From Cliona cf. orientalis (taxonomy: Eukaryota > Porifera > Demospongiae > Clionaida > Clionaidae): a stretch of 64,000 nucleotides of DNA. The stretch lies in contig OZ005695.1 of the NCBI GenBank assembly GCA_963930775.1, positions 2,976,001-3,040,000 on the forward strand, in the 5' to 3' direction. Position 1 is the first letter of the stretch, and each line of letters opens with the position of its first letter. The notes under the pieces were generated by a model that saw nothing but the letters and a program-made list of their open reading frames with translations, was not told where the DNA came from and made no database searches. Below, in pieces: positions 43,736 through 56,400 of the stretch. The position numbers were made by a program, and so were the translations under genes.

Positions 43736-45438
43736 TACATTAATTGGGATCATTTGACCATGTATATAATGCATCCCAATCAATGTACATGAGTTAAGGC
43801 TTAGTACATGCACACAAGCTAAAGCTACATGTGAAGATGGGACTACAAATTTGTACCATTTTTGTTTACAAGCAAAACATTTCCACCTCAGCTAGCTGAC
43901 AAACCTCTAAGCAGTGAACAAAATTACACCACATAGACACTTGATTAGCACAGTTGCACATCATGATAAGCATTCCAATGTCCAATGTCACAACTAGGAA
44001 GCATTAAAAAATTTTTGCATAGGGGATCTGGCACTTTAGCACCAAGGACACCTTCTATAGACCATCACTTCCAAGTGCTCAGAGAAACTGGTAAAACTGG
44101 TATAGCCAGGACACTTGCATGCACAATTAACTACCAGTTAGTTTCCTAGCAGTCATGGTAACCTGCCCTATGGCACTTCAAGCTAATACTCCAGCGTTCC
44201 AAACATTCCAATGCCTATTATGCATAAGTGTATATTGGCCACCAGACTGACTGTTGCTTTTACCAACTCAAACCACTAATCTTGGACCATAAACCACCTA
44301 GTACAAACCACTCCAACCAAAGTATGGACAGCTAATCAGCTACAGAAGCCAATCTACTTATCCTTATCATTGTGGCTTGCAGGGGAATTGCCTGAGGAGA
44401 CTGCCCTTGCATGTAGGCAATCCCAAACTTGAGGGGAAACCATCCCATTGCATGGTCAAGAACTTCTTTCGTCCCAACGTGTACACACTTGTACATGTAC
44501 CTACACACTCAACTCAGATACATGTAGATGTGCTCAATGCCTATAGAAACCATTGCTGCTCAGATTTGTGTTACATAAGTATAAAGCAAAACCTCACTGT
44601 GTATATATTTGTGGATCTTGCTGGTTGATCCAGCCCATGACTGTCCAACGTGGCAGGATCCTCATATCACGTTCTCAAATAGACTTTGAACAAATCTGCA
44701 AAGATGGAATAGTTTCAAAAATAAGTATTGTCATTCTCTGTGTTAGTCTTGTAAGCCAGACATTCACACTCGAGACTATTATCTGTGTAGAGTAGCTTTT
44801 GCACCTCTCTCTCTCTCCTGTGTATGTTGAATTTTTTTCTCTTATTCTCTCCCTAGCTCTCCCTCCCTCCCTCTCTGTTCTATTTGTATGTTGAGTTCTG
44901 CATGCAGTAGTTGTCTTGGCTCATTCTTAAATTTTTACAACTCATACTTTTGCTGTAGTGGATATTGCATTTTAGGTCCACATGATTTGATGCATCTCAT
45001 AATATAGGTAAGACTTGTTTTTACAACAGCTAAACCATAGATTATATATAATCTATGGTTTAAACAAACTCATGTCCAAATATGGGTAATCAACTCAAAC
45101 CACTATCTGGAACCACACAAATAGCTACACAAGCCAATCCATCATCTTTATCATTGTGGCTTGCATGGAAATTGCCTGACAAACTGTGCCCTTACATGCA
45201 AGTTCAGTAGGCTTATACCTTTCACTACCAATCCCAAACCTAAGGGCAACCTTCCCATTGCCTGCTCGGCAAGGCAGAACCACTTAGGGGCCTAGACTTG
45301 AGAATTATAGGGGTGGTACATGTATAGCATGCTAAAAAGCTCATCCCAACATGTACATTCACTCTATAAATTACATGTGTGCATGCATGTGCCTCTTTTC
45401 TATACTACAACTCACATGTGCAATTTTGTGGAGTATTT

Positions 45439-45741
45439 TTATTCACAGTACTTCTTCCTTAGTTCTTCAGCTAGTGACTCGTATTCCAGAACACCTATAG
45501 CCTCAATGATGGCAGACCATGTGGGAGGTGGTTCAACTTGTTTCAGCCATAGTTTCAACATCTCCCTGAAACACCTTTTTGAATTGTGATAATCACTCTT
45601 TATGGCACTCAGGTCCCTTCTTTGAGTTCTAGAATAAGACCAATATCTTCCCAGTCAGCTGACACTTTGCTGAGGAGTTCCTTCAACAAGATGCTAAATT
45701 TGGTGGTGATGTCACCTCTGGCTGCCTGGGTCCACTTGTCA
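45439..45741 (-). pseudogene. Orphan Death-domain exon, frameshifted
   Basis: Minus strand: KFSILLKELLSKVSADWEDI, GLILELKEG, then a lost G turns the frame into T and stop; read one frame over it continues CFREMLKLWLKQVEPPPTWS and LAEELRKKYCE. The N-terminal side is also shifted (TDKWTQAARGD instead of TDGGPRQPEVTS). No linker exon is seen directly upstream. It is most like the Death exon of gene C. Confidence 0.82.
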
Positions 45742-46270
45742 GTCATTCTGTACAGATAAGGAAATTGTACTGCATTGTGACAGATCTTGGATGCATCATG
45801 CACACACTCAGCTATTTCCACCAGTCTCATTCCCAGGCCCCATTCCCATGCTGACATTGAATGTCAGGGACCAGGTAGAAGGCTAGCTAATTTTCAGTGC
45901 AGTTCTTCAAATGGCAGATCATAATAATTATTTCCACTGCCTCTCTGGATGACTGAGCTAGAATGCATCCTACATAATATAGTGCTCACCTCCTCAATCT
46001 TCCCGATCAGATTGCTCTGGGGTAGTTTTTCCAGCTCATCTCCGGAGAGGAAGTGACTGGTCGGTCGCCACAGACCTGGCTGATGGGCTGAGGGAAAATG
46101 CATGCAGGGTACACCAAGTGATCATCATACCACTGGGTAACAATTATTACTATTGTATTATGTGGGCCAACCAGCAAAGCTGGATACAGCCTTCCAAAAA
46201 TTGGTGTTTCATAACTAACCAACCAACCAGCGCTTGGCACTAGGCTTCAGCCTTATATAGGGCAACTGGT

Positions 46271-46457
46271 GCCTCAGTACTTGTGGGTTTCAACTCTGCT
46301 ATGTAGCTAGCTACTACAGGAAGCTGAGGGAGGGAGGGACTCTCAACTATAATATTTTGTAGCCAGGTGGTTAAGCAGGTACTTGAGAGTCCCCCCCCCT
46401 CTGCTTCCTGTACTAGCTAGCTACATAACAGAGTTGAAACCCACAAGTATTGAGGCA
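46271..46457. mobile_element. Hairpin element
   Basis: TGCCTCAGTACTTGTGGGTT / AACCCACAAGTATTGAGGCA arms about 187 bp apart, with GGGTTTCAACTCTGCTATGT inside the left arm. Confidence 0.75.
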
Positions 46458-46800
46458 AGTATAAAAACAATGAAATTTAAAGACGAAGTAGGGATGGGAG
46501 GGTCAAAAAGTACACAAACAAGATTTGTAGGGATGATCACATCCACTATAAATCCCTACGCTTGCTTTTCTTGATTGTCATGTGTACGTTGATGGTGACC
46601 CATTTGTGCTACCGTTATCCATTGGAGGTGGAGGGATAATCAACTTTGATTGTCGCATTCCTGCCTGATTACCTTCACCCAAAAAGCAAGCGTAGGGATG
46701 TACAGTGGATGTGATCATCCCTACAAATCTTGTTTGTGTACTTTTTGACCCTACCATCCCTACTTCATCCTTCAATTTCGTTGTTTTTATAGTCTAAAAT
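46458..46800. mobile_element. MITE with long arms (AAGTAGGGATGG)
   Basis: Left GGTCAAAAAGTACACAAACA and AAATCCCTACGCTTGCTTTT; right AAAAAGCAAGCGTAGGGATG and TGTTTGTGTACTTTTTGACC. Part of a second copy is at 48,100-48,235. Confidence 0.8.
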
Positions 46801-47035
46801 CACATAATTACTAGGTAAGGATTTATTTTTACAACAGTATGTCCAAGCATGGGTAATTAACTCAAACCACTATCTGGGACCACACAAAGAGCTACACAAG
46901 CCAACTGATTATTCTTATCATTGTGGCTTGCATGGGAATTGCCTGCAGAAAATTCAGTAGGCTTATCTTCTGCTAATAATCCCAAATCTATAAGGGCAAT
47001 CTTTCCATCGATCTTGCCTGCTCAATCCCAGTAAA

Positions 47036-47051
47036 GGGGGGGGGGGGGGGG
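47036..47051. repeat. Poly(G) run, 16 bases
   Basis: Uninterrupted G run in the spacer beside the Death exon of gene C. Confidence 0.85.
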
Positions 47052-47142
47052 CGGTGTATAAAAGCTCAGATGTGTGGGCACATGCATGCACCTCTAGCTC
47101 TTCTCTACTACAACTCACATGTACAATTGTGGAATATTCTTA

Positions 47143-47474
47143 TTAACAGCACTTCTTCCTTAGTTCTTCGGCTAGTGACTTGTATTGGAGAACATCTATA
47201 GCCTCAATGATGGCAGACCATGTGGGAGGTGGTTCAACTTGTTTCAGCCATAGTTTCAACATCTCTCTGAAACACTTGTTCGACTCGCGATGATCACTTT
47301 TTATAGCACTCAGTTGCCCTTGCTCGAGGTCAAGAGCAAGACCAATATCTTCCCAGTCAGCTGACACTTTGCTGCGGAGTTCCTTCAATAAGACACTAAA
47401 TTTTGGTGGTGATGTCACCTCTGGTTGCCTGGGTCCACCGTCAGTCATTCTTGAGCGTTTGGGATTTGATGGTC
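47143..47474 (-). CDS. Terminal exon of gene C: Death domain
   Basis: Phase 1 entry, GPSNPKRSRMTDGGPRQP, then FSVLLKELRSKVSADWEDIG, LDLEQGQLSAIKSDH, CFREMLKLWLKQV, PPTWSAIIEAI and LAEELRKKCC, stop. Intact. Differs from the B copy in helices 2 and 3, so its partners may differ (inference). Confidence 0.93.
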
Positions 47475-50400
47475 CTGTTTTATAATCGCACAGTTTCTAT
47501 AAATGAGATTTCTCTGGATACCCCCATAAAAATGCAATTGGTTGAGATAGAATTCGCAAATTTGCATTGCTATGGTAATGTAGACTTACATCATATGTAT
47601 TAAAATAATTCTTAACATAGCAATTCATGGTCAAAAATTGTGAGCTTGTACAGTATATACACAGACCAATCAGCATATCTACAGGTCAACACTAGTATTC
47701 AGGGAGCAGGTACACATAATTATTGTCATGTTGAGTGAGAAACTGGCTATTAGTGAAAAATGGAGATAAGGCTGCTGGAACTAATGGATAGCTACACTAA
47801 CCTTGTTTTGAATCTGTACTTTCAGGATCACTGCGTCTTCGTTTCCTTCCAGTACCTTGTGGTTCTGTATCTGCACAGGAAAATTATGACTTACAATCAT
47901 CTTGGATGCATCATGCTATAATTATGCTCCAAGTGCTTTTTTTGATTATCATGTGTCTGTTGATGGTGACCCATTGGTGCTCTATCCTTACATGTAGTTT
48001 GAATCTTCTATGCATGTGGGAGAAATTCATCTTATCCACTATGGGTGGGGGGATAATCAGCTTCGATCATCGCATTCCCGCCTGGTTAGTTAATTCCTGC
48101 ACCTACTCAAAAAGCAAGCGAAGGGATGTATAGTGGATGTGATTATCACTACAAATCTTAATTGTTTGTGCTCTTTTTTATCCGGCCATCCCTACAGTGT
48201 ACTTCATCCTTCAATTTTATTCTTCTTTTAGTCAATGCCATCTCGTTTTGTTGGTGATATAGTGCTATCTTTCCTTAGCTGTTTGAAATATGCCAACTCC
48301 ACTATCTTGGTTCCCGGATGACGAGTGCGTAACAGTCGTAGCCACGCCCTAATTAGTTTGTCATTTAACTAGCCTTACTGCAGCTCCTCAGCTCTAGAAC
48401 AGTCAGCTCAGTGACTATCCTCGTTCCCAGACCCAGAGAAGCTACGTTTACTACCAACAATAAACATACTGGCTTCTAAAACTTGCTCCCTAAACAGAAG
48501 TTCTTCATGACCTAGCACCTTCTGTCAGCTCCGCTAGCGCACATGGGGCTTGCTAGATAGATATTCTGGCATAGATTATGAAAGTTAAAAATGTTAAAGT
48601 TTTAAGTTGCTCTGAGTTGATAATATTTTTGTAATGTATTACGTATATGGCATATCCGGGCCATCCCTACTTATAGAGTCTAGCAACCCTATGATAGAAG
48701 AGTGGGTTTACTGTACTTGTGTGATAGTGTACGTAGTAAAATATGCGTACTTCACTTTGATAGGAATAAACAACAAACCTACGCAATGTGATGCAAATAG
48801 TGGATGCACTGGCATACCCACAATGTCATGCATCCCACTCCCACCCCCCCCCCCCCCCCCCCCCGGGCCCCCAGCCCTAGCTACTGACATCATTGATGTC
48901 CATAATATTTATCATGATAATATCTTTTGGTTTCCACTCACTGAGTTTTGTATCCAGTTCATTGGCTGCAGATGAACCAGCTGTGGATGTACCAGAAGCA
49001 GATGGATCCAGTCTACTTCTTTTACTGGGAGGGAGACCTGGACGATCTATAGCTATTACACAATACAGTGAGAGTCTTGTCAGCAGATTGTAACTTAGTC
49101 AGGTATATATACCTGCTGCAGCCAAGTCTCCAAATGTCTCTGCAGGTTGAGAATTAGGATCTGGAAAAAATAAGGAGTGCGTAGGAGAAAGAAGTATGTA
49201 CAAAGTGATCACAATGTCATGGTAGGTGTATATAGCTAATAATCATACCTTCAGCTAGTCTCGTGAACCAGACCACTCCCTCAGCAGCGCTGGGTGTATT
49301 GCATCACCAGCACGCAGGATGGTGATGCAGTACACCCAGCGGTGTGGAGGGAGTGGTCTGGTTCATAAGACTAACCTTCAGCAGGGAGGTTGATGACAAA
49401 GACATCATTAGGATACTTTGCTCCTTTCAGATTGACTTGATGTTCCAGGGTTGGGACCTCTCTTTTCTTTCCAGAAACTTTAGCTAATAACTGGCAGCAT
49501 GGAGTCAACTTGCCCTCTCTAAAGTTGTCCACCTGCTTCTTTGTTATCTGAGGTTGTAGCCAGTGAGGGAAGTTGGTTGCTATGCCGGGTGGATATGGTG
49601 TACACAAGAACTCACCACAGGGCGCATCAGTGGTGTGATCTTCCAGCCCTTGATAGAGAGACCCGTCATGGGAATGTCCAGGGAGATGGCATCTTTCTTG
49701 AATTCTACGAGTTGGTGTACACCACGTATAGCGCCTTCTTCTTTATACTTCTTTTTTACCTCCTAGAGGGTAACAGTAGCTAACTACAGTTGTGTTGCAT
49801 TGACAACTAACTCACAGTGAGATGTGCTTCAACATTCCATGACACTACAAAGTGAATTTTGCACAGATATGGGTATCCAATATAGAAGAGTTGTGAACAG
49901 TATTCCCTGTCCTCTGACCCCTCTTGTGTTACTCCCACTCCAGAGAAACTGTTCAGTTCAATGACTCCATAGGAGCTGTGGCTGGTGAAGTTACCCCCCG
50001 GCAGCTGTTTGAAGGTGTAGGGGAGCTGTTTCTGACTGCAAATAGCTCGAACAAAGCTTAACTTAAGATTAGTAACATTCTCTGACTTAGCGCAGTGCTG
50101 GATTTCCACTGTGATTGGTTTAGTGAACTTGTCCACATCCAAACAGCGCAGCCAGAAGATGGCACTGACCAGATGGGAGTTCTCAGGGAACTCATACTGG
50201 CCGGCTAGAGAGGCCTTGATGTTGATGGTGCAATGCTTCATTTCTGCTGGCAGACAGCCCTTAGGGATGTTGAGCTTCAGGCCATAGCCAGGCCATGTGA
50301 TTTGCTGGTCATGATCAGAGTAGACCACCACAGTCATTTCTCCACACACTTCTACACCACGCAAGTTCCAGGTGGCTGTGGACATGTAGCTAGCTCCACA

Positions 50401-53400
50401 AACTATTGCAGTGAAAAAATGAGATGACATACCAGTAGTGGATTGACCAGATATTGTCTCAGCTTTGGTCATTGAGCCAGCTTCTTCCTTGATCTCCCTC
50501 TTCACTGAAAGGAAAGCATGTGGCTCTCCTTCAAGAGTAAGTGGTTCCTCTTTGAGCTCTGTCTTCACACCAGGAGGGAGAGCAACTGGCTTCTCTTCAT
50601 GCAAGAATGGTTTAGTGTCTCTCTGATCATCTTCTACAAGCACACACACATTGTTATGCATACACATTACACCAAATAAGCAAGCAGAGGCTATATATTG
50701 TTGGTACAATGGACATACCTAGTACTTCCTCCTTGATTGGTATTTGTGATAGTTCGTTAACTATATGCTCAAGGTCAGCAATCCTCTGCTGTTGTGAAGC
50801 CACTTGTTGCTTCAACTGAAAAATCACGTCATCTCTCAACCGTATCTGCTCATCCACTTCTTCATCTCCTAGAATACAGCACACACGCATATGCAATGAG
50901 AGTAGCTACACTACCCTCCCCCCCAGCACACCTTATTTTCGTTGCATGATATATACTCTAACCGTGTTTCATAAAAGCAGGTACACCAAGGGCTTATCGA
51001 GCCATGTAAGCGGTGAGAGGGCATGTAACGTACGTAGACAGCAAAATCCTAAATTTTACTAAAATAGATTTCTAGACTGCCATGAAATTTGTGTTGAGCC
51101 CGTTCTTTTTTTAACTTGTCGAAGACTGGAGGCTACCATGGCCCTTCCAGGTGGTTCTCAATGCTCAGAGCTAGAAATAAGGATTTAAAAGTATTCAGAC
51201 ATAATGTCCGTACATAATCAGTTTTGTTCGGACATTTTCAAATTTTGTACAGACATTTCAGATTCTGTTCTATGAACTGATCATGAGCTGCAGCTACATT
51301 TCAGTTTGTATTGTAGTAAAATGTAGCTGCAGCTCATAATCTTTATAGTACTATCTGCAGACTTAGCAGATTCCACAGACCACCAAACATGACTGTGGTT
51401 TGACAGGTAGTAGTACTAGTGTAAACTGTTATTCCCCATATGCACTGTGGCTGTAGGCAACCACAGTGCTGAGCTATTGCTCTAGGCTATGTCTGGACAT
51501 TATGTCCGCACAAAGGCTGCTATATATGCTCGGACATTTGGGCAATATGCACGGAAAATGTCCGATGTCCGACCGTTATTTCTAGCTCTGAATGCTACCA
51601 AGTGTCAGTAAGCAATTCACACAAAATTGAGACAAAATGTCAGCTCCCGCTCACTTTATCACCCAACGAGGAAGACAGACAAAGGACCTATCCAGTTTGT
51701 TAGCGATGGCAAGCTGATCATCATAAATTTAGTCAGCCAGCCATTTGTCACCGCCACTATCTCTGATTGACTTGAGTACAGGCTCATTTTACTTGTCCCG
51801 ACGATTGGTGATGCCTTGTAGACCTTTAGCGCTGCCAACAAAGGCTTGGAGTGGCAGCAGGTCGCCATTAAACCAGGTATAAATGTGCCTGTACTAACTT
51901 ATTCATTGAATGTTAGTGCTATTTTTAGTAACAATTAGGATTTTACTGCCTAAGCCCTTGGGGTACACACAATGTTATGTTCAAGTAGCAACTGTGAGTG
52001 GAGATGAGGGTACTGAAATTAGCTGATAGCTACACTTACCTGGCTCTGATGAATCTTCACCTTCAGGATCACTGTGTCCTCGTTTCCTTCCAGTGCCTTG
52101 TGGTTCTGTAGTGGTCATATCTGTACAAACAAGGAAAATAATATTACTGTACTGTATTGTGACAGATAATCATCTTGGATGCATCATGCATATCAGTAAG
52201 AGATTCAAATATGCTATAATATTATTATGCTCAGATCCATGTGCAAATGTTTTCAGAGTGGCAGATTGTAGAAAAAGAGTTAGCTACTTGGATTGCACCG
52301 GTGTGATCAGACATTGAATGGTCAATAATATTATTTAACGTATATCTGCAGATGTCTGCATTGTATGCCCTCTCCCCCTTTGGGGTCTATAAGCCCTTGG
52401 TTGTACCCGTACCCACCAACGCTTGTACTAATCACATAATATTTGCGTGGTCCTTTTCACCCAGGTTATCTTGTGATATAATCTACATGTACATGTATGC
52501 ATACTTTCTAGTCCATTTGCCATGTGGTTGCTAAGGTATACAAAGTACTGTATATGGACCCTTGTAGGGTACATGTCCATATATTTACTATTATGCAGTT
52601 CCTGAGGGCCAGGGCAAACATTCATACAGTTCTTGAGAGCTAAAAACATGATTAATGTAGTCATGGAAATAATTCAATGGGCTAGAAAATAGCAAGAGTA
52701 AATAATAAGGAGAGGAAGAGAGTATCGAATGCACTACATACTCTGTACAAGATATTTTCGGAAAGTCACGCGCCAGGAATCCAAAAAGTGACCAATCAGA
52801 GCGCTCAATTCAAATGATACTTAGTGAGCATGGCCTCGAGTGCAAGCTAACGCAAGTGCGATTTTGACCGAAAGCACAAGCAGATCAAAATATAAAACGA
52901 GCGTTAATGAAGAATCTAGCATAAAACTCATGAAAAATGCCTCTATTCTTCTCAGTTCTACAAAAAATCAAGTGTTTAGCCCCTTGGGCTAGTCACGTGC
53001 ACACGGCTACAAGTCACGTTACTCGCCAAAAACATATTACACTGGGTATATAGCATGTTCGACGCTCTCTTCCCCTCCTTATAATTCACTCTTGAAAATA
53101 GTTATTGACCAGTCCCTTGCTTTGTATGCAGTATAGAAGCACTCATCCCTCGGGCTTTTACCCTCAGAAATTATACTTTGGCCTTGGGAATTCTGCTTCT
53201 ATATAAACCTCGGGAGTTGGTCAATAACTATAATATACTTATTTTCAATATGTACCTGAGTCATAGTGTCTGTAAATGGTGAAGGTGTTGTGGGGAGCTT
53301 TAGCACCACTTAATGTCACTAAATGCTCCAGGGTGGTACGTCGCTCTGTTTCACACCTGGCTACAAGTTGACATGATGGAATGCGTTCTCCTTTTTTGAA

Positions 53401-56400
53401 GTCATCTACCTCCTTTTTCTTAATCTGTAAAAATTTTCCATGTGAAAATGTGCACTCCACTCCCCTACACAGACACAACAAAATTGTATAGGAGGGAGTA
53501 TCCCTATCAAAACTGTAGGCGTAAGCAGTTTTTATCAATGAAGTGGTAATAGCTGAACATACCACAGGAGGTCCCAGTGCTGTGATTCTCCATGCTTTAT
53601 CACTTGTTGTGGTTCCTTCTGGAGGAATATCCAGTCTGATCGAATTCTGATCACTTTCAAATTCAAGTCGCTGATCATGTCCCAGGGTTGCATTCATTTT
53701 TTGATAATATTTGCTGATAATCTGTAGGTGTGAAGGACATGCTATTATATTATACTTACACATTAGGCCACACAGAATAAATTTAATTATCATGACCACA
53801 AAATAGTAGGGTGCATCTGGCAAGTAATAATTTAACCAAAGAATTTTTAATTACCAGGAGTACATATGGTGCAAATAGTGCCTTGCGTGAGCAAAGGAAT
53901 GAGTTCTTCATAGCAGGCACAGACTATCTACGTACAAGTACTAAGCCTCTAAAGGCTACAGTCTATAATTTCAGACTTGAGTACATGTCAGAAGGTGAGA
54001 CTACTGCTGCTACTACATAATTTTCCCATCAGGGCCAGTGTCACTATAATTCTTCAGAAAAGAAGGCTCTTTTCAGACAGACTTTGAGGAGGAGAAGAAA
54101 GGGCCTGAGCACGACCAGAGAAGGCGATGAGGCTAAATCTTATCTTAAATGACTGGATATCCTCAAATTATTCTTCCAAAACTGCTTCAGAGTCTCTTTG
54201 GCTTCCTGGCTGCCGCTCTAGCACAAAAGTACGTCCTCCAAGTCTCCACTTGAAGTCCTCACGTCTTCTGTGCCACATTTTCGAGTGCAATGTGGCACAC
54301 GTTTCTGAACCCCAAGCAATCTTTACCAGAAATTAATTGCACTCCAAAAGCGTGACAGACATCCATACATACAACGCTAGCTGCCAATCCCTGGCCCACT
54401 ATCCACAATCCAATGCCTCGCACTAATGTACTCGACAATAAGTGCAAAGCATTTGTACATGTATGTATTCCAGCTATGTAGTGTGTGGTAGATTAAAAAC
54501 AGTCCAATTATTATAAGTCTAGGTCGGTATACTCAGCTATTGGATGCCTTAGGTATTACCACAATAAAATTCTAATAGTAGCATTCATTATTTATATATT
54601 ATACATACTTCGTTATGCACTTTGGTATTCCAAAATATGGTGAAATGAATCTTGTGGCTCTTGTGCTCTTCACTGTAATAACTGCTAGCACAGTACTGTC
54701 TTTCCTTTGCACCTTTCTTCCCAACTCCATATCCAGAGAAGCTGTCTAGTTCAATAAATCCGTAGGAGCTATGACATGAAAAATTGCCCGGTATGGTCTC
54801 AAAATTAACCCTTTCTTCACCATGATCCATGGAGCTGACTTTAACAAAACACAGCTGTGATGCACTTTCTGGTTTAGCACAGTGTTGAATTTCAAGAGTC
54901 AGCGGTTGAGAAAATTGGCATTTGGGAACACATTCTATCCAATAAACTGCACTAACGAGATGGGTATCCTGGGATAATTGATAATCTCCCATAATGGTGG
55001 CTTTAATGTGGATGCTACACTGCTGTAGGTTGGTGGGTAGAGAGTTCTCAGGAATGTAAAGATTCAGACCACATTCGTCCCAGGAGAAGAGCTGCTCAGA
55101 GTTTGTCACTAGTACTGATGCCTCAGCTACAAGATGCTCTGTGCACATAAGAACAAATATGATAGCTACATGAGGGTTGAGGATAATAAATGCCATGCAT
55201 CCGAGTGCGCGTGATATAACTACTTTACCATAGTTAATTGAATACAACGCATGATCCAACTTAGCACAATAAATTAGCATTTTACGAATTCTCATAACGT
55301 CTATATATGGAGCGATTGACTACCTTTGCCAGAAAAACGCGTTTTTCCTTTCATTGTATTAGATTAAGTATATCCTGTGGGCATAGCTACCATATGGATA
55401 CGCATAGAATACAAGAAAACAGGCTCATTTTACTCAAAAGAGACACACAAAGCCGCTCTCCAAGTCGAGCTCTCGAATGTCAGTTGAACTTCTGATAGTA
55501 TCGTGATCGAGGGGTGTGATCAAATCGACACGACCATCAATGTTAGTGTGTCCAAGCATCATCAATTTCAGAAGCCAAAAAATAAAGCTTGAGCTGTTGC
55601 TTATCCTAGAAACTCTATGCATTTCCATACTGCTAAAGTGGCTACGTAGTAAGCGTACATGTACCTGGCAATCGATCGACGACTTCGCGAGCTGGACTCC
55701 GCCCTTTGCATCAAATCACTTAGTACTTTGATGTCCTGCCGCCATACGCTCCTTTGAAACAGTTTCACAGAGCCTTGAGTCGCTGAGGAACTCTGATCCT
55801 GGAACCGTTTCGCTTAGAGTACTTCGTATTGCACTATGGTTGCCTGTAGCTATTCTATGGGTTTTAATGCACATAGCAACAATGTAGTAACGGGATATAA
55901 AGCTCTCTAGACCATGAGTCAGTGCACTCCTTCCTTGTACCCTTGACATACTTTATTCTCACAGTACGTCATTACATATACTGGATCAGTATATAGGAGA
56001 TGACCAATTTTTCACAAATGCCTCCTAGTGGTTCCCTTGGACTAATTATTTATGAATGATTAATAAACTAGTTAGTATATGGCTTCTTTGTGTACTGCAT
56101 GCAATGCGGCCAAGCACATGCACGTAAAACTTTTTTGTGAAGTATACAACTCTGCTGTTTGCTGTGGATGGGCTATAGCCCAATACACTGTCAATTATGC
56201 CTTTGATTTTAATGCCGTGTTCGGTGGATATGTCCCTTGATGCCAAGTCCTCCAAGTTTGGCACACCATTTGCCATACTCAGCTGTAAGAATGTGCTAAC
56301 CTTAGAGTGGGCACTCTCTATTTGCTAAAAGACTGCATCTGAGTGCTTAACTCCCCCCCCCCCCCCCCCCCCCCCAGTGGGTGCTTGCCTGGGATACTAA

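Larger units (their letters stand above)
42024..45438. other. Spacer with unrelated inserts
   Basis: Bases 44,260-45,438 are a third copy of the inter-unit spacer. The rest is not shared: a GC-richer frame at 42,930-43,110, a hairpin fragment near 42,760-42,840 (TTCGGGGCTCGCTCAGGCTC, shared with 57,034-57,070), a MITE at 43,279-43,735 and unassigned AT-rich DNA. A 22-bp self-complementary ATAGATTATATATAATCTAT lies at about 45,043. Confidence 0.55.
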
